Assembly: GCA_963709525.1 (NCBI GenBank)
Contig: CAVPXB010000009.1
Span: forward strand, 496,001-560,000
Direction of reading: 5' to 3'
Origin: CAIWHR01 sp963709525
GTDB taxonomy: Bacteria > Pseudomonadota > Gammaproteobacteria > Burkholderiales > Casimicrobiaceae
DNA: 64,000 bases
In this document: positions 1 through 7,295 of the stretch, one piece after another
Layout: the number at the start of each line of letters is the position of its first letter
Numbering within the stretch: position 1 is the stretch's first letter
The notes under the pieces: model-generated
What the model saw: only the letters and a program-made list of their open reading frames with translations
What the model was told of the DNA's origin: nothing
Databases searched by the model: none
Made by a program: the position numbers and the translations under genes

Positions 1-1
1 G

Positions 2-391
2 TTCAACTTTCCGACCATGATCTGGCGCGGAGCCGGCGGCCGGTTGCTGGTCACCGATTCGCTCAATTTCCGCACCCAGATATTCGACGCCGAGGGCCGC
101 TTCGTCACCAAGTTCGGCCGTGCCGGCGACGGATCGGGAGACTCGCCGCGGCAAAAAGGCGTCGCGACCGACCGGCGCGGGCACGTCTACGTCATCGACT
201 CGCTGCTTCACGCGGTGCAGATCTTCGACGACTCAGGGCAGTTCCTGCTGTCGATCGGCGGCCTCGGGCGCGAGCGCGGCGATTTCTGGCTGCCGACCGG
301 AATTTTCATCGGCGATGACGACGCCATCTATGTCGCCGATTCGTACAACCAGCGGGTGCAGGTGTTTCGCTATGTGGGAGGTCCGACATGA
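2..391 (+). CDS. NHL-repeat beta-propeller protein, C-terminal part
   Basis: Open from the left edge; only the last ~129 residues are present. Three NHL-type blades are visible, each of the form (L/V/I)YVxDSxxxxxQ(I/V)F followed by a turn and FG/IG: LLVTDSLNFRTQIF, VYVIDSLLHAVQIF and IYVADSYNQRVQVF. Such six-bladed propellers are usually exported scaffolds or binding proteins. The stop codon overlaps the start of the next gene (ATGA), so it is translationally coupled to the multihaem cytochrome. NHL proteins often neighbour multihaem cytochromes, so a role in an extracytoplasmic redox complex is inferred; ligand unknown. Signal peptide and upstream blades are outside the window. Confidence 0.8.
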   Translation, partial: FNFPTMIWRGAGGRLLVTDSLNFRTQIFDAEGRFVTKFGRAGDGSGDSPRQKGVATDRRGHVYVIDSLLHAVQIFDDSGQFLLSIGGLGRERGDFWLPTGIFIGDDDAIYVADSYNQRVQVFRYVGGPT

Positions 392-2076
392 AACGGGCGA
401 TAAGAGGGGCGATCGCTGCCCTGTTGCTTGCGGCGCTGCCCGGAACGATGCCGGCATGGGCTGCGGTCGCGACGACCAAACACAACCTGTCGACGAGCGG
501 CCCGGGGACGGTCAAGTCCACCACCGAGAGCGAAACCTGCGTGTTCTGCCATGCGCCGCACAACGGCTCGCCCGCGGGGGCGCTCTGGAACCGACGCGCA
601 CCGGGCAGCACCTACACGCCGTATACGAGTTCGACGGCACGCGGCAATGCGGGGCAGCCCAACGGTGCGTCGCTGTTGTGCCTCTCCTGCCACGACGGGA
701 CGATTGCATTGGGCGAACTGCTCAATCGTGCCACGACCGTGGCGATGACATCGACGAACATGCCGGTGGGGGCCACCCGGCTGGGCACCGATCTCTCGGA
801 CGATCATCCGGTCTCGTTCGCCTATACGGCATCGCTTGCGACTGCGCGCGGCGGCGAACTGGTCAATCCGGCGACCTTGACGGGGAAGGTCAAGCTCGAC
901 GGTTCCGGGCAGATGCAGTGCACGTCGTGCCACGATCCGCACAACGATGCCAACGGCAAGTTCCTGGTGATGGTCAACCAGGCGTCGGCGCTGTGCATGA
1001 CCTGCCACAGCAAGAGCAATTGGTCGACGAGCGACCACAAGCTGTCGGCGCGAACCTGGAACGGCGTGGCGCCGGACCCCTGGCCGCACACGGAGGGCAC
1101 CACGGTGGCGGCGAATGCCTGCGAGAACTGTCACCAGCCGCATTCGGCACCGGGCAAGAAATGGCTGCTCAATACGGCGACAGAGGAAGGCACCTGTTTC
1201 TCCTGCCACAACGGCAACGTGGCGACGAAGAACATGCAGTCGGAGTTCAGCAAGGCGTCGGTCCACTCGGTGTCGGGCACGACAGGGGTTCACGATCCGG
1301 CCGAGTCTGCCGTAATCTCCTCGCGCCACGTCGAATGCGCCGATTGTCACAATCCCCATGCCGCTTCAGGCAGCGGGCCACTGAGCGGCGTGCGCGGCGT
1401 CTCGATCGCCGGCGCCGAATTGAACCCGGTGACCGCTGAATACCAGATCTGTTTCCGCTGCCACGGCGACAGCCCGGGCAAGCCGTCGCCACGCACGCCG
1501 CGGCAGATCGCGCAGGCCAACACGCGGCTCGAGTTCGGCATCACCAACCCGTCCTACCACCCGTTGGCGGGTGTCGGCAAGAACCCCAGCGTGCCGAGCC
1601 TCATCCCCCCGTTGACGACCGCCAGCACCATCGGCTGTGGCAGTTGTCACAACAACAACGCCGGGCCGGGGGCGAACGGCACGGGCCCGAACGGCCCGCA
1701 TGGCTCCACCTTTTCGCCGTTGCTGGAGCGTCAGTACGTGACCACCGACAACACGACGGAGAGCGCGGCCGTCTACGCGCTGTGCTACAAGTGCCACAGC
1801 CGCACCAGCATCATCGGCAGCGGCACGGGCAGTTTCAAGGATCACAACAAGCACATCGTCAGCGTGCGCACACCTTGCAATGTCTGCCACGATCCGCACG
1901 GCATCAGCTCGACGCAGGGCAACGCCACCAACAACAGCAAGCTGATCAACTTCGACACGTCGGTGGTGACCGCCGTTTCGCCGACGGTGCCGATCCGCTT
2001 TGCCGTGACGGGAACCAACAAGGGAAGCTGCTACCTCGTGTGCCATGGCACGTCGCACAACCCGAAGTCCTACTGA
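388..2076 (+). CDS. Secreted dodecahaem cytochrome c (doubled-CXXCH type)
   Basis: 562 residues. A signal peptide is followed by an AWA-A cleavage site near residue 25, so the protein acts outside the cytoplasmic membrane. Eleven CXXCH haem-binding motifs are present (CVFCH at ~51, then CLSCH, CTSCH, CMTCH, CENCH, CFSCH, CADCH, CFRCH, CGSCH, CYKCH, CNVCH), and a twelfth, unusual CX3CH motif (CYLVCH, ~548) lies near the C terminus. Several motifs are followed by DPH, QPH or NPH, the second histidine pattern of the doubled-CXXCH family, which suggests bis-His haems. The start overlaps the NHL gene stop. Likely an electron-transfer wire or terminal reductase component; the acceptor cannot be read from sequence. 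Confidence 0.9.
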   Translation: MKRAIRGAIAALLLAALPGTMPAWAAVATTKHNLSTSGPGTVKSTTESETCVFCHAPHNGSPAGALWNRRAPGSTYTPYTSSTARGNAGQPNGASLLCLSCHDGTIALGELLNRATTVAMTSTNMPVGATRLGTDLSDDHPVSFAYTASLATARGGELVNPATLTGKVKLDGSGQMQCTSCHDPHNDANGKFLVMVNQASALCMTCHSKSNWSTSDHKLSARTWNGVAPDPWPHTEGTTVAANACENCHQPHSAPGKKWLLNTATEEGTCFSCHNGNVATKNMQSEFSKASVHSVSGTTGVHDPAESAVISSRHVECADCHNPHAASGSGPLSGVRGVSIAGAELNPVTAEYQICFRCHGDSPGKPSPRTPRQIAQANTRLEFGITNPSYHPLAGVGKNPSVPSLIPPLTTASTIGCGSCHNNNAGPGANGTGPNGPHGSTFSPLLERQYVTTDNTTESAAVYALCYKCHSRTSIIGSGTGSFKDHNKHIVSVRTPCNVCHDPHGISSTQGNATNNSKLINFDTSVVTAVSPTVPIRFAVTGTNKGSCYLVCHGTSHNPKSY

Positions 2077-2090
2077 GGCCTGCCCGCGCG

Positions 2091-2885
2091 ATGGCTGATT
2101 CACTGAAAACGAGATCGAACATGCCGCGACATCGAATGTTACGGTGGCTGCCATGGATGCTGTCTCTTGCATCCCTGGCGTGCCTGGCCACGGTTGCCAG
2201 GGCGCAGGACGCGGACTGTCTCCAATGCCACGGCGACCTCGCCAAGGAAAAGGTCGTGCATGCGGCGCTGCAGATGGGCTGCAAGACCTGCCACACCGGC
2301 ATCGATGCGTCGAAATACCCGCACAAGCTGACCGGCAAGATCGCCAAGGGGCTCTCTGCACCCGAGGCCGAGCTTTGCACCGGTTGCCACGAGAAAGAGA
2401 AGTTCAAGAAAAAAGTCACGCACGCCGCGGTCACCATGGGCTGCACCGGCTGTCACGTGCCGCACTCGTCGGCAAACGCAAAACTGCTGACCGCCAAGCT
2501 TCCGACGGTCTGTCAGACGTGCCACGACAAGAAGGATTTTGCCGGCAAGAGTACGCACGCGCCGGTGGAGGGGGGGATGTGCGGCGCCTGCCACGACCCG
2601 CATGCGTCCGAGCACGCGGCCCTGCTCACCAAGCCGACCGCCGCGCTGTGCCTGGAGTGCCACGACGAAGTGAAGAAGAGGCCCCACGTGGTGGCGGGCT
2701 TCTCGCGCAGCGGCCATCCGCTGGGCGATGAAAAGCGGCCAGCGATGGTCGAGGATCCTCTGCGCAAGGGAAAGGCCTTCTCGTGCACCAGTTGCCATGA
2801 ACCGCACCGCTCCGATACCCCAAGGCTGACCCGCCTTGATCCGAAGTCGCCGACGGGGTTTTGCCAGAAGTGTCATCCGATGTGA
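2091..2885 (+). CDS. Secreted nonahaem cytochrome c
   Basis: 264 residues from the first ATG. A second ATG at 2121 (MPRHRML) gives a more compact signal peptide ending ARA-Q and may be the true start. Nine CXXCH motifs are visible: CLQCH, CKTCH, CTGCH, CTGCH, CQTCH, CGACH, CLECH, CTSCH and CQKCH, the last four residues from the end. Repeats of the form HAAxxMGCxxCH show internal duplication. It follows the 12-haem gene by 14 bp, so the two are probably co-transcribed and act in one periplasmic or surface electron-transfer chain. No reductase catalytic signature (for example the CXXCK of NrfA) is present. Confidence 0.9.
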   Translation: MADSLKTRSNMPRHRMLRWLPWMLSLASLACLATVARAQDADCLQCHGDLAKEKVVHAALQMGCKTCHTGIDASKYPHKLTGKIAKGLSAPEAELCTGCHEKEKFKKKVTHAAVTMGCTGCHVPHSSANAKLLTAKLPTVCQTCHDKKDFAGKSTHAPVEGGMCGACHDPHASEHAALLTKPTAALCLECHDEVKKRPHVVAGFSRSGHPLGDEKRPAMVEDPLRKGKAFSCTSCHEPHRSDTPRLTRLDPKSPTGFCQKCHPM

Positions 2886-2967
2886 GCGGCCACCGAAATT
2901 CCGTCTTCCGGGCGCCCACTTCAAATTACAATCGGTGGACCGGTGCCACCCAATGGAGAGTAAGACC

Positions 2968-3680
2968 ATGAAGCAGTTATTGATAATTGTCGCGATGTGC
3001 TGCGCGAGTGTTGCCTGGGCCGCGGACAAGGCGCCTCCGTCTCAAATCCCGCCGCTCAAGGGTGTCGTCCTCGAAGTCATGGAAGTGGACATCTACACCT
3101 ACGTTCGCCTCAAGACCGCGACCGGCGAGACGTGGGCAGCGGTTCCGAAGGCTCCGGTGACCAAGGGTTCCGAGGTGACGATCGAAGGCCCGATGACCAT
3201 GGACAACTTCGAGAGCAAGACGCTGAAGCGGAAATTCGACAAGATCGTCTTCGGCACGCTGGGCGGCAAGGCGCGGGCGCGAACAGCGGCAAGGCGGCGC
3301 GCGGCGAGCATTGCTGCGGCCCACGAAGGTGTCGGCAAGGCCGCGGACATCGGCGACATCAAGGTGACGAAGGCATCGGGCCGAACGCGCGCACGGTGGC
3401 GGAGGTCACCACCAAGACGGCGGAACTCAAGGACAAGCCCGTCGTCGTGCGAGGCAAGGTCGTGAAGTACAACGCTGGGATCATGGGCAAGAACTGGATC
3501 CATCTGCGCGACGGGACGGGCTCGGCCGCCGACAAGACCAACGACGTGCTGGTGACGACCGCCGACGAAGCCAAGGTCGGCGATGTGGTAACGGTGAAGG
3601 GTGTCGTGCGCACCGACCGGGATCTCGGATCGGGCTATTCGTACAAGGTGCTGGTCGAGGAAGCGAAGCTGCAGAAATAG
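2968..3680 (+). CDS. Exported NrfJ-like / OB-fold protein (frameshifted)
   Basis: The N terminus is a signal peptide (MKQLLIIVAMCCASVAWA), then an NrfJ-like segment (VVLEVMEVDIYTYVRLKT, TWAAVPKAPVTKGSEV, LKRKFDKIVFGTL). The C-terminal half is an OB-fold of the secreted nucleic-acid-binding-like type (KPVVVRGKVVKYNAGIMGKN, WIHLRDGTGS, GDVVTVKGVVRTDRDLGSGY). The halves lie in different frames; the switch is at 3378-3381, where one extra G in the GGG run would restore SGPNARTVAEV. The linker at about 3270-3325 is also suspicious. It follows the two cytochromes on the same strand, and NrfJ-like proteins often accompany multihaem cytochromes. Exact role unknown; possibly cofactor or assembly binding. 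Confidence 0.7.
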
Positions 3681-3688
3681 CAGGGCGC

Positions 3689-3714
3689 GTGCGGGAGCGG
3701 CTTCAGCCGCGAAT
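3689..3714. repeat. Extragenic palindrome family A, single arm
   Basis: GGAGCGGCTTCAGCCGCGAA core; the inner stem GGC-TTCA-GCC can form a hairpin. Related copies occur at 14441-14468, 31551-31646, 58131-58202 and 63794-63867, always between genes. Confidence 0.75.
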
Positions 3715-3765
3715 GCCGTTCGGACCAACGGGCTCGCGACTATTGATTCGTCATGAATATGATTG

Positions 3766-3853
3766 AACCGTTCGCCCTGAGCTTGTCGAAGGGCCTGTCC
3801 TGAGTTGTCGAAGGGGTTTGTCGAAGGGGCTTCGACTGGCTCAGCCCGAACGG
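3766..3853. repeat. Extragenic repeat family B (GAACCGTTCG...CGAACGG)
   Basis: Begins GAACCGTTCGCCCTGAGC and ends with an inverted, diverged copy (CTTCGACTGGCTCAGCCCGAACGG region), with short TGTCGAAGGG units between. Same family at 37203-37353, 38478-38570 and 42151-42250. The 3681-4015 gap holds only this, the family A arm and the hemN promoter. Confidence 0.8.
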
Positions 3854-3931
3854 AACTTTGGATATCACTGTGTCGGATCAATAAAGTCGCGCCTGCAGCG
3901 AGGCAACCCTCGCGTGTACATGGTTGTGTTG

Positions 3932-3972
3932 TTGACTCCGATCAACGCACGATGTAACGATTGCAGTAACAT
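3932..3972 (+). promoter_or_regulatory. FNR/ANR-type class II promoter of hemN
   Basis: TTGACTCCGATCAA at 3932-3945 matches the FNR consensus TTGAT-N4-ATCAA in 9 of 10 fixed positions. A -10-like TAACAT lies at 3967-3972, putting the box centre near -41.5 from the predicted start of transcription (~3980), the spacing of FNR-activated class II promoters. This fits the anaerobic role of HemN. Confidence 0.75.
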
Positions 3973-4015
3973 TGCCGCTCATTCGCGGGTGTACCACCGC
4001 TTATAGGGAGTTGCC

Positions 4016-5413
4016 ATGGCCAATGCCGCCGCCGCCGACCTCGTCCTCGACACCGCGCTGGTGAAGAAATACGACGGGTTCGGTCCCCGCTACACTTCGT
4101 ATCCCACCGCCGATCGCTTCCACGCCGGAGTCCGGGCCGAGCAGTACGTCAACGCGCTCTCGACGCGCAATCACGAGCGGCCGACGGCGCCGCTGTCGCT
4201 GTACGTGCACATCCCGTTCTGCAACACCATCTGCTACTACTGCGCGTGCAACAAGGTGATCACCAAGGATCACGGGCGCTCGGCGAAATACATCCGTTAC
4301 GTCGGTCGCGAGATCGACATCGTCGGCGGCCTGATCGAGGGCGGGCCGAAAGTCGAGCAGCTGCACTGGGGCGGCGGCACGCCGACGTTCCTCGCCCGCG
4401 ACGAGATGACCACCCTCATGGGGATGCTGCGCGGCGGCTTCGAGTTCTCGCCGCAGGCGGAAGTGTCGATCGAAGTCGATCCGCGCAAGGTGGGCGCCGA
4501 CACGATCGCCTTCCTGGCCGAGCTGGGCTTCAACCGCATTTCGGTCGGCATCCAGGATTTCGATCCGGCGGTGCAGGAGGCGGTCAATCGCATCCAGACC
4601 GAGGCCGAGACGATGACGGTGATCGAGGCCGCGCGCGCCAACGGCTTCGTGTCGGTGAACGCGGACCTGATCTACGGCCTGCCGCGACAGTCGGTGGCGG
4701 GATTCTCGGCCACGCTCGACAAGGTGATCGCGGTGGCGCCCGATCGCATCGCGCTCTACAGCTACGCGCACGTGCCGCATCTGTTCAAGCCGCAGCGCCG
4801 CATCGACATCGACGCCATGCCGGCGCCGGAGACCAAGCTCGCGATCCTGGCGCTCGCCATCGAGAAGCTCGGCGCCGCCGGCTACGTCTACATCGGCATG
4901 GACCACTTCGCCAAGCCGACCGACGAGCTCGCCATCGCGCAGGCGCAGCGAAAACTGCACCGGAACTTCCAGGGCTACTCGACCAAGCCCGACTGCGACA
5001 TGCTGGCCTTCGGCATCTCGGCGATCGGCAAGGTCGGCGCGTCGTACGTGGCCAACGTGAAGACGCTGGACGAGTACTACGACAAGCTCGACGCCAACGA
5101 GCTGCCGGTGATGCGCGGCGTCGAGCTCAATGCCGACGATCTCCTGCGCCGCAACGTCATCCAGAAGCTGATGTGCAACTTCGAGCTCGACTTCGCCGAG
5201 GTCGGGGCCGAGTACGGGGTGCCGTTCGCCGAGTACTTCGCGCCGGATCTCGCGGCGCTCACGCCGCTCGCGGCCGACGGCCTGGTGGAGCTCGACGGTC
5301 GATCGGTGCGCGTCACCGCGCGCGGTCGCCTGCTGGTGCGGACGGTGGCGATGCACTTCGACCGCTACCTGCGCGAGGCGCAGGCGAAGGCGCAGTACTC
5401 GAAGGTGATCTGA
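4016..5413 (+). CDS. hemN: Oxygen-independent coproporphyrinogen III oxidase
   Basis: 465 residues, radical-SAM enzyme converting coproporphyrinogen III to protoporphyrinogen IX in the cytoplasm without oxygen. The [4Fe-4S]/SAM motif CX3CX2C is at C69-C73-C76 (CNTICYYCAC), in the position expected for HemN. Also visible: GGGTPTFL, the VDPRK strand, and NRISVGIQDFDPAVQEAVNR, typical of HemN rather than the HemW-like paralogues. The ATG is preceded by AGGGAG at 4005-4010. It is a single gene, convergent with infA with only 3 bp between stop codons. The upstream FNR-type box predicts induction under low oxygen, supplying haem for example to the neighbouring multihaem cytochromes. Confidence 0.95.
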   Translation: MANAAAADLVLDTALVKKYDGFGPRYTSYPTADRFHAGVRAEQYVNALSTRNHERPTAPLSLYVHIPFCNTICYYCACNKVITKDHGRSAKYIRYVGREIDIVGGLIEGGPKVEQLHWGGGTPTFLARDEMTTLMGMLRGGFEFSPQAEVSIEVDPRKVGADTIAFLAELGFNRISVGIQDFDPAVQEAVNRIQTEAETMTVIEAARANGFVSVNADLIYGLPRQSVAGFSATLDKVIAVAPDRIALYSYAHVPHLFKPQRRIDIDAMPAPETKLAILALAIEKLGAAGYVYIGMDHFAKPTDELAIAQAQRKLHRNFQGYSTKPDCDMLAFGISAIGKVGASYVANVKTLDEYYDKLDANELPVMRGVELNADDLLRRNVIQKLMCNFELDFAEVGAEYGVPFAEYFAPDLAALTPLAADGLVELDGRSVRVTARGRLLVRTVAMHFDRYLREAQAKAQYSKVI

Positions 5414-5416
5414 CGA

Positions 5417-5674
5417 TCAGTGCCTCGGGCGCGGCGCGGCGATCGGGCCGCGGCCCTCGATGTGACGGAAGGTGATCCGTCCCTTGGACAGATCGTACGG
5501 TGAAAGCTCCAGCGAAACCTTGTCGCCCGCGATGATGCGGATGTGGTGCTTGCGCATCTTGCCCGCGCTGTAGGCGACGAGGTTGTGGCCGTTGTCGAGC
5601 GTGACGCGATAGCGGGCGTCGGGCAGCACTTCCTGCACGACGCCATTCATTTCGAGGAGTTGTTCCTTGGCCAT
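5417..5674 (-). CDS. infA: Translation initiation factor IF-1 (betaproteobacterial second form)
   Basis: 85 residues with the S1/OB fold of IF-1: AKEQLLEMNGVVQEVLPDAR, VTLDNGHNLVAYSAGKMRKH, and DLSKGRITFRH. The C terminus is extended by about 13 residues (HIEGRGPIAAPRPRH) compared with the 72-residue canonical IF-1; many Betaproteobacteria carry such a second infA. IF-1 binds the 30S A site during initiation. The start ATG at 5672-5674 aligns with the family. It lies 20 bp after the cold-shock gene on the same strand, so the pair is probably one transcript and IF-1 would be raised in the cold. Confidence 0.93.
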   Translation of the reverse strand: MAKEQLLEMNGVVQEVLPDARYRVTLDNGHNLVAYSAGKMRKHHIRIIAGDKVSLELSPYDLSKGRITFRHIEGRGPIAAPRPRH

Positions 5675-5694
5675 TGCCGCGCCTGTCCGTGCGT

Positions 5695-5901
5695 TCAGGT
5701 CGCCGCGCGAATGTTCGACGCCTGCAGCCCTTTGGGCCCGGTCGTGACATCGAAGCTGACCCGCTGACCCTCGGTCAGCGTCTTGAAGCCCTGCTCCTGA
5801 ATCGCGGAGAAATGGGCGAAGAGATCCTTGCTGCCGTCTTCCGGGGTGATGAAGCCAAATCCCTTGGAATCGTTGAACCACTTTACTGTGCCGGTTGCCA
5901 T
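5695..5901 (-). CDS. Cold-shock protein, CspA family
   Basis: 68 residues, the complete cold-shock domain. RNP1 (KGFGFI) and RNP2 (LFAHFSAI) are both present after the usual MATGTVKWFNDSKG start. It binds single-stranded RNA/DNA and melts secondary structure. It is preceded by a long leader (about 137 nt) and followed after 20 bp by infA. A strong promoter and an unusual GC hairpin with a T run are found in the leader, suggesting post-initiation control. Confidence 0.96.
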   Translation of the reverse strand: MATGTVKWFNDSKGFGFITPEDGSKDLFAHFSAIQEQGFKTLTEGQRVSFDVTTGPKGLQASNIRAAT

Positions 5902-6074
5902 GTCTTGAATATCCTGAAAAAAGCGGGGGGATGCCCCCAGGGTGGGGCGACGGTCAAGACGGCGGGATGGTGAAGGGAGAAGTAGCGCAGGACTGCGCGT
6001 ACTGAACCGGACAACAACGACACAACTTGAAAATCGCTGCGCAAGATTATACCCGGCATCGTCGGGATAGGCAA
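5902..6074 (-). promoter_or_regulatory. csp promoter and long 5' leader
   Basis: On the minus strand, TTGCCT (6069-6074), a 17-bp spacer and TATAAT (6046-6051) form a near-consensus sigma-70 promoter. Transcription from ~6039 gives a leader of about 137 nt, similar in length to the cold-responsive leader of cspA in enterobacteria. Within it, the minus strand of 5917-5938 reads GGGGGCATCCCCCC then GC and TTTTTT, a terminator-like hairpin 15 nt before the start codon; CCTG and CAGG just outside could pair as well. Confidence 0.8.
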
Positions 6075-6154
6075 ATAAAATCAATGGCTTTTGCGTCGGT
6101 CTCGGCGGTGTGTCGCGTGCTGCCCCAACCGAAAGACCCTACGCGGGGTCTTGA

Positions 6155-6183
6155 TTGACGTGGCGTACGTATTTGCGTACTAT
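6155..6183 (+). promoter_or_regulatory. Promoter and operator of the yefM-yoeB pair
   Basis: TTGACG (6155-6160), 17-bp spacer, TACTAT (6178-6183). Two GTAC-centred hexamers, CGTACG (6164-6169) and CGTACT (6176-6181), have centres exactly 12 bp apart and overlap the spacer and -10. YefM-YoeB operators are known to carry paired TGTACA-like cores at one helical turn, so this is a likely autorepression site. Confidence 0.75.
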
Positions 6184-6205
6184 GACGTCTCTCCTGGAGT
6201 AACTC

Positions 6206-6448
6206 ATGAACGTACTTACTGCGAGCGAAGCGCGAGCGAACCTCTATCGCTTGATAGATCAGGCAGCCGAGTCGCACGAACCCATCGTCATCGCCGGCAA
6301 ACGCGCCTCCGCTGTGCTCATTTCCGGCGAGGACTGGAGGGCGATTCAGGAAACGATGCACCTCCTGTCGATCCCGGGCATGCGTGAATCCATCCGCGAG
6401 GGAATGGCTGAGCCGCTCTCGAAGAGCGCGAAGGAGCTTGGCTGGTGA
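6206..6448 (+). CDS. yefM: Antitoxin, Phd/YefM family
   Basis: 80 residues. N-terminal Phd/YefM DNA-binding and dimerisation fold: MNVLTASEARANLYRLIDQAAESHEPIVIAGKRASAVLISGEDWRAIQET, then the flexible acidic tail (EGMAEPLSKSAKELGW) that would wrap the toxin. It neutralises YoeB and represses the operon. The Shine-Dalgarno CTGGAG precedes ATG at 6206. Its TGA overlaps the GTG start of the toxin gene, giving translational coupling. Confidence 0.92.
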   Translation: MNVLTASEARANLYRLIDQAAESHEPIVIAGKRASAVLISGEDWRAIQETMHLLSIPGMRESIREGMAEPLSKSAKELGW

Positions 6449-6708
6449 CTTGGAAGGTCGTCTATTCCAGGCAGGCGGTGAAGGACGCTAAGAAGCTGAA
6501 AGCCGCAGGATTGAAGCCCAGGGCAGAAGAGCTGCTTGCGATTCTCGCGGTTGATCCGCTTCAGAATCCGCCGTCGTTCGAGAAGCTCGTCGGAGATCTG
6601 GCTGGCGCGTACTCGCGGCGGATCAACATCCACAATCGGCTGGTCTACGAGGTTTTCGCAAAGGAACGAACAGTTCGCATCCTTCGAATGTGGACCCACT
6701 ACGGATGA
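6445..6708 (+). CDS. yoeB: mRNA interferase toxin, Txe/YoeB family
   Basis: 87 residues from a GTG start overlapping the antitoxin stop (GTGA). YoeB is a ribosome-dependent RelE-fold ribonuclease that cleaves mRNA in the A site. Residues E46 and R65 match the numbered catalytic residues of E. coli YoeB, and the C-terminal RMWTHY ending supplies the catalytic His-Tyr (H85-Y86), followed here by one extra glycine. All key residues are intact, so the toxin is predicted active. The pair sits between cold-shock and hemerythrin genes with its own promoter. Confidence 0.92.
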   Translation: MTWKVVYSRQAVKDAKKLKAAGLKPRAEELLAILAVDPLQNPPSFEKLVGDLAGAYSRRINIHNRLVYEVFAKERTVRILRMWTHYG

Positions 6709-6739
6709 GATTCCTCCGGGACTGCCGGCCCAAGTCCGC

Positions 6740-7294
6740 TCAGAACGGCAGCGTGGCCGTGCCAAGACCGCGCCGCGCCGCCATTTCGCGGCTCACCTCC
6801 GCCAATGCCGACGGCGGCAGGAGCGCGCCTGCGAGCGGGATCAATTCGGCCTCTTCGCGGGCGATGTGCAGGTCGTAGGCGCGTCGAATTTCCATCACCT
6901 GCCGCGGGCCGAGATTCGCCCGCGCACCGGCAGCGATGGCGGCGAGCAGGGGGCGGACATGCCTCCAGTGGCTCGCCAGCCGGTGATGGTCGGCGATGAG
7001 TTCGGCGACGAGCGCTGAAGCGACTTGCGGCGCCAGCGCGACCAGCCGGGGGAAGATGCTCTCTTCCTCGTCGGCATGATGATGGATCGCGGCCGTGTCG
7101 AAGTACTTGAGTATCCCGCGCGCCGCGCCGCGGGCATCGTTGTCGCAGCCGTGCTCGGGCAAATGCCGCTGCAATCGGCCGAGCGTAGCGAGCTGCCGCT
7201 CGATCCGGCGATGGCACGCCGCCAGCATGCCCAGCGGATCGTCGTAGCCAGGTGCGGCGTGATCGCCGAGGAGGTCGATGCCCATGCGCGCCAT
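6740..7294 (-). CDS. Hemerythrin HHE-domain protein
   Basis: 184 residues. Histidine/acid ligands of a di-iron four-helix bundle are seen in order: H28 (CHRRIERQL), HHHADEEES at 71-79, DHHRLASHW at 102-110, and DLHIAREEAE at 141-150. Such proteins bind oxygen or nitric oxide, or help repair iron centres under nitrosative stress. The start is chosen at 7292-7294 because it follows the regulator's stop by a single base (TGA-G-ATG), which implies translational coupling to the CRP-like regulator. Coupling suggests it works with, or is sensed alongside, that regulator. An alternative start is 9 bp downstream. Confidence 0.85.
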   Translation of the reverse strand: MARMGIDLLGDHAAPGYDDPLGMLAACHRRIERQLATLGRLQRHLPEHGCDNDARGAARGILKYFDTAAIHHHADEEESIFPRLVALAPQVASALVAELIADHHRLASHWRHVRPLLAAIAAGARANLGPRQVMEIRRAYDLHIAREEAELIPLAGALLPPSALAEVSREMAARRGLGTATLPF

Positions 7295-7295
7295 C

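Noticed and set aside
3378..3381. Programmed ribosomal frameshift in the OB-fold gene
   Set aside because: No slippery heptamer or downstream structure stands out, and similar breaks occur in many unrelated genes in the window, so sequence error explains it better.
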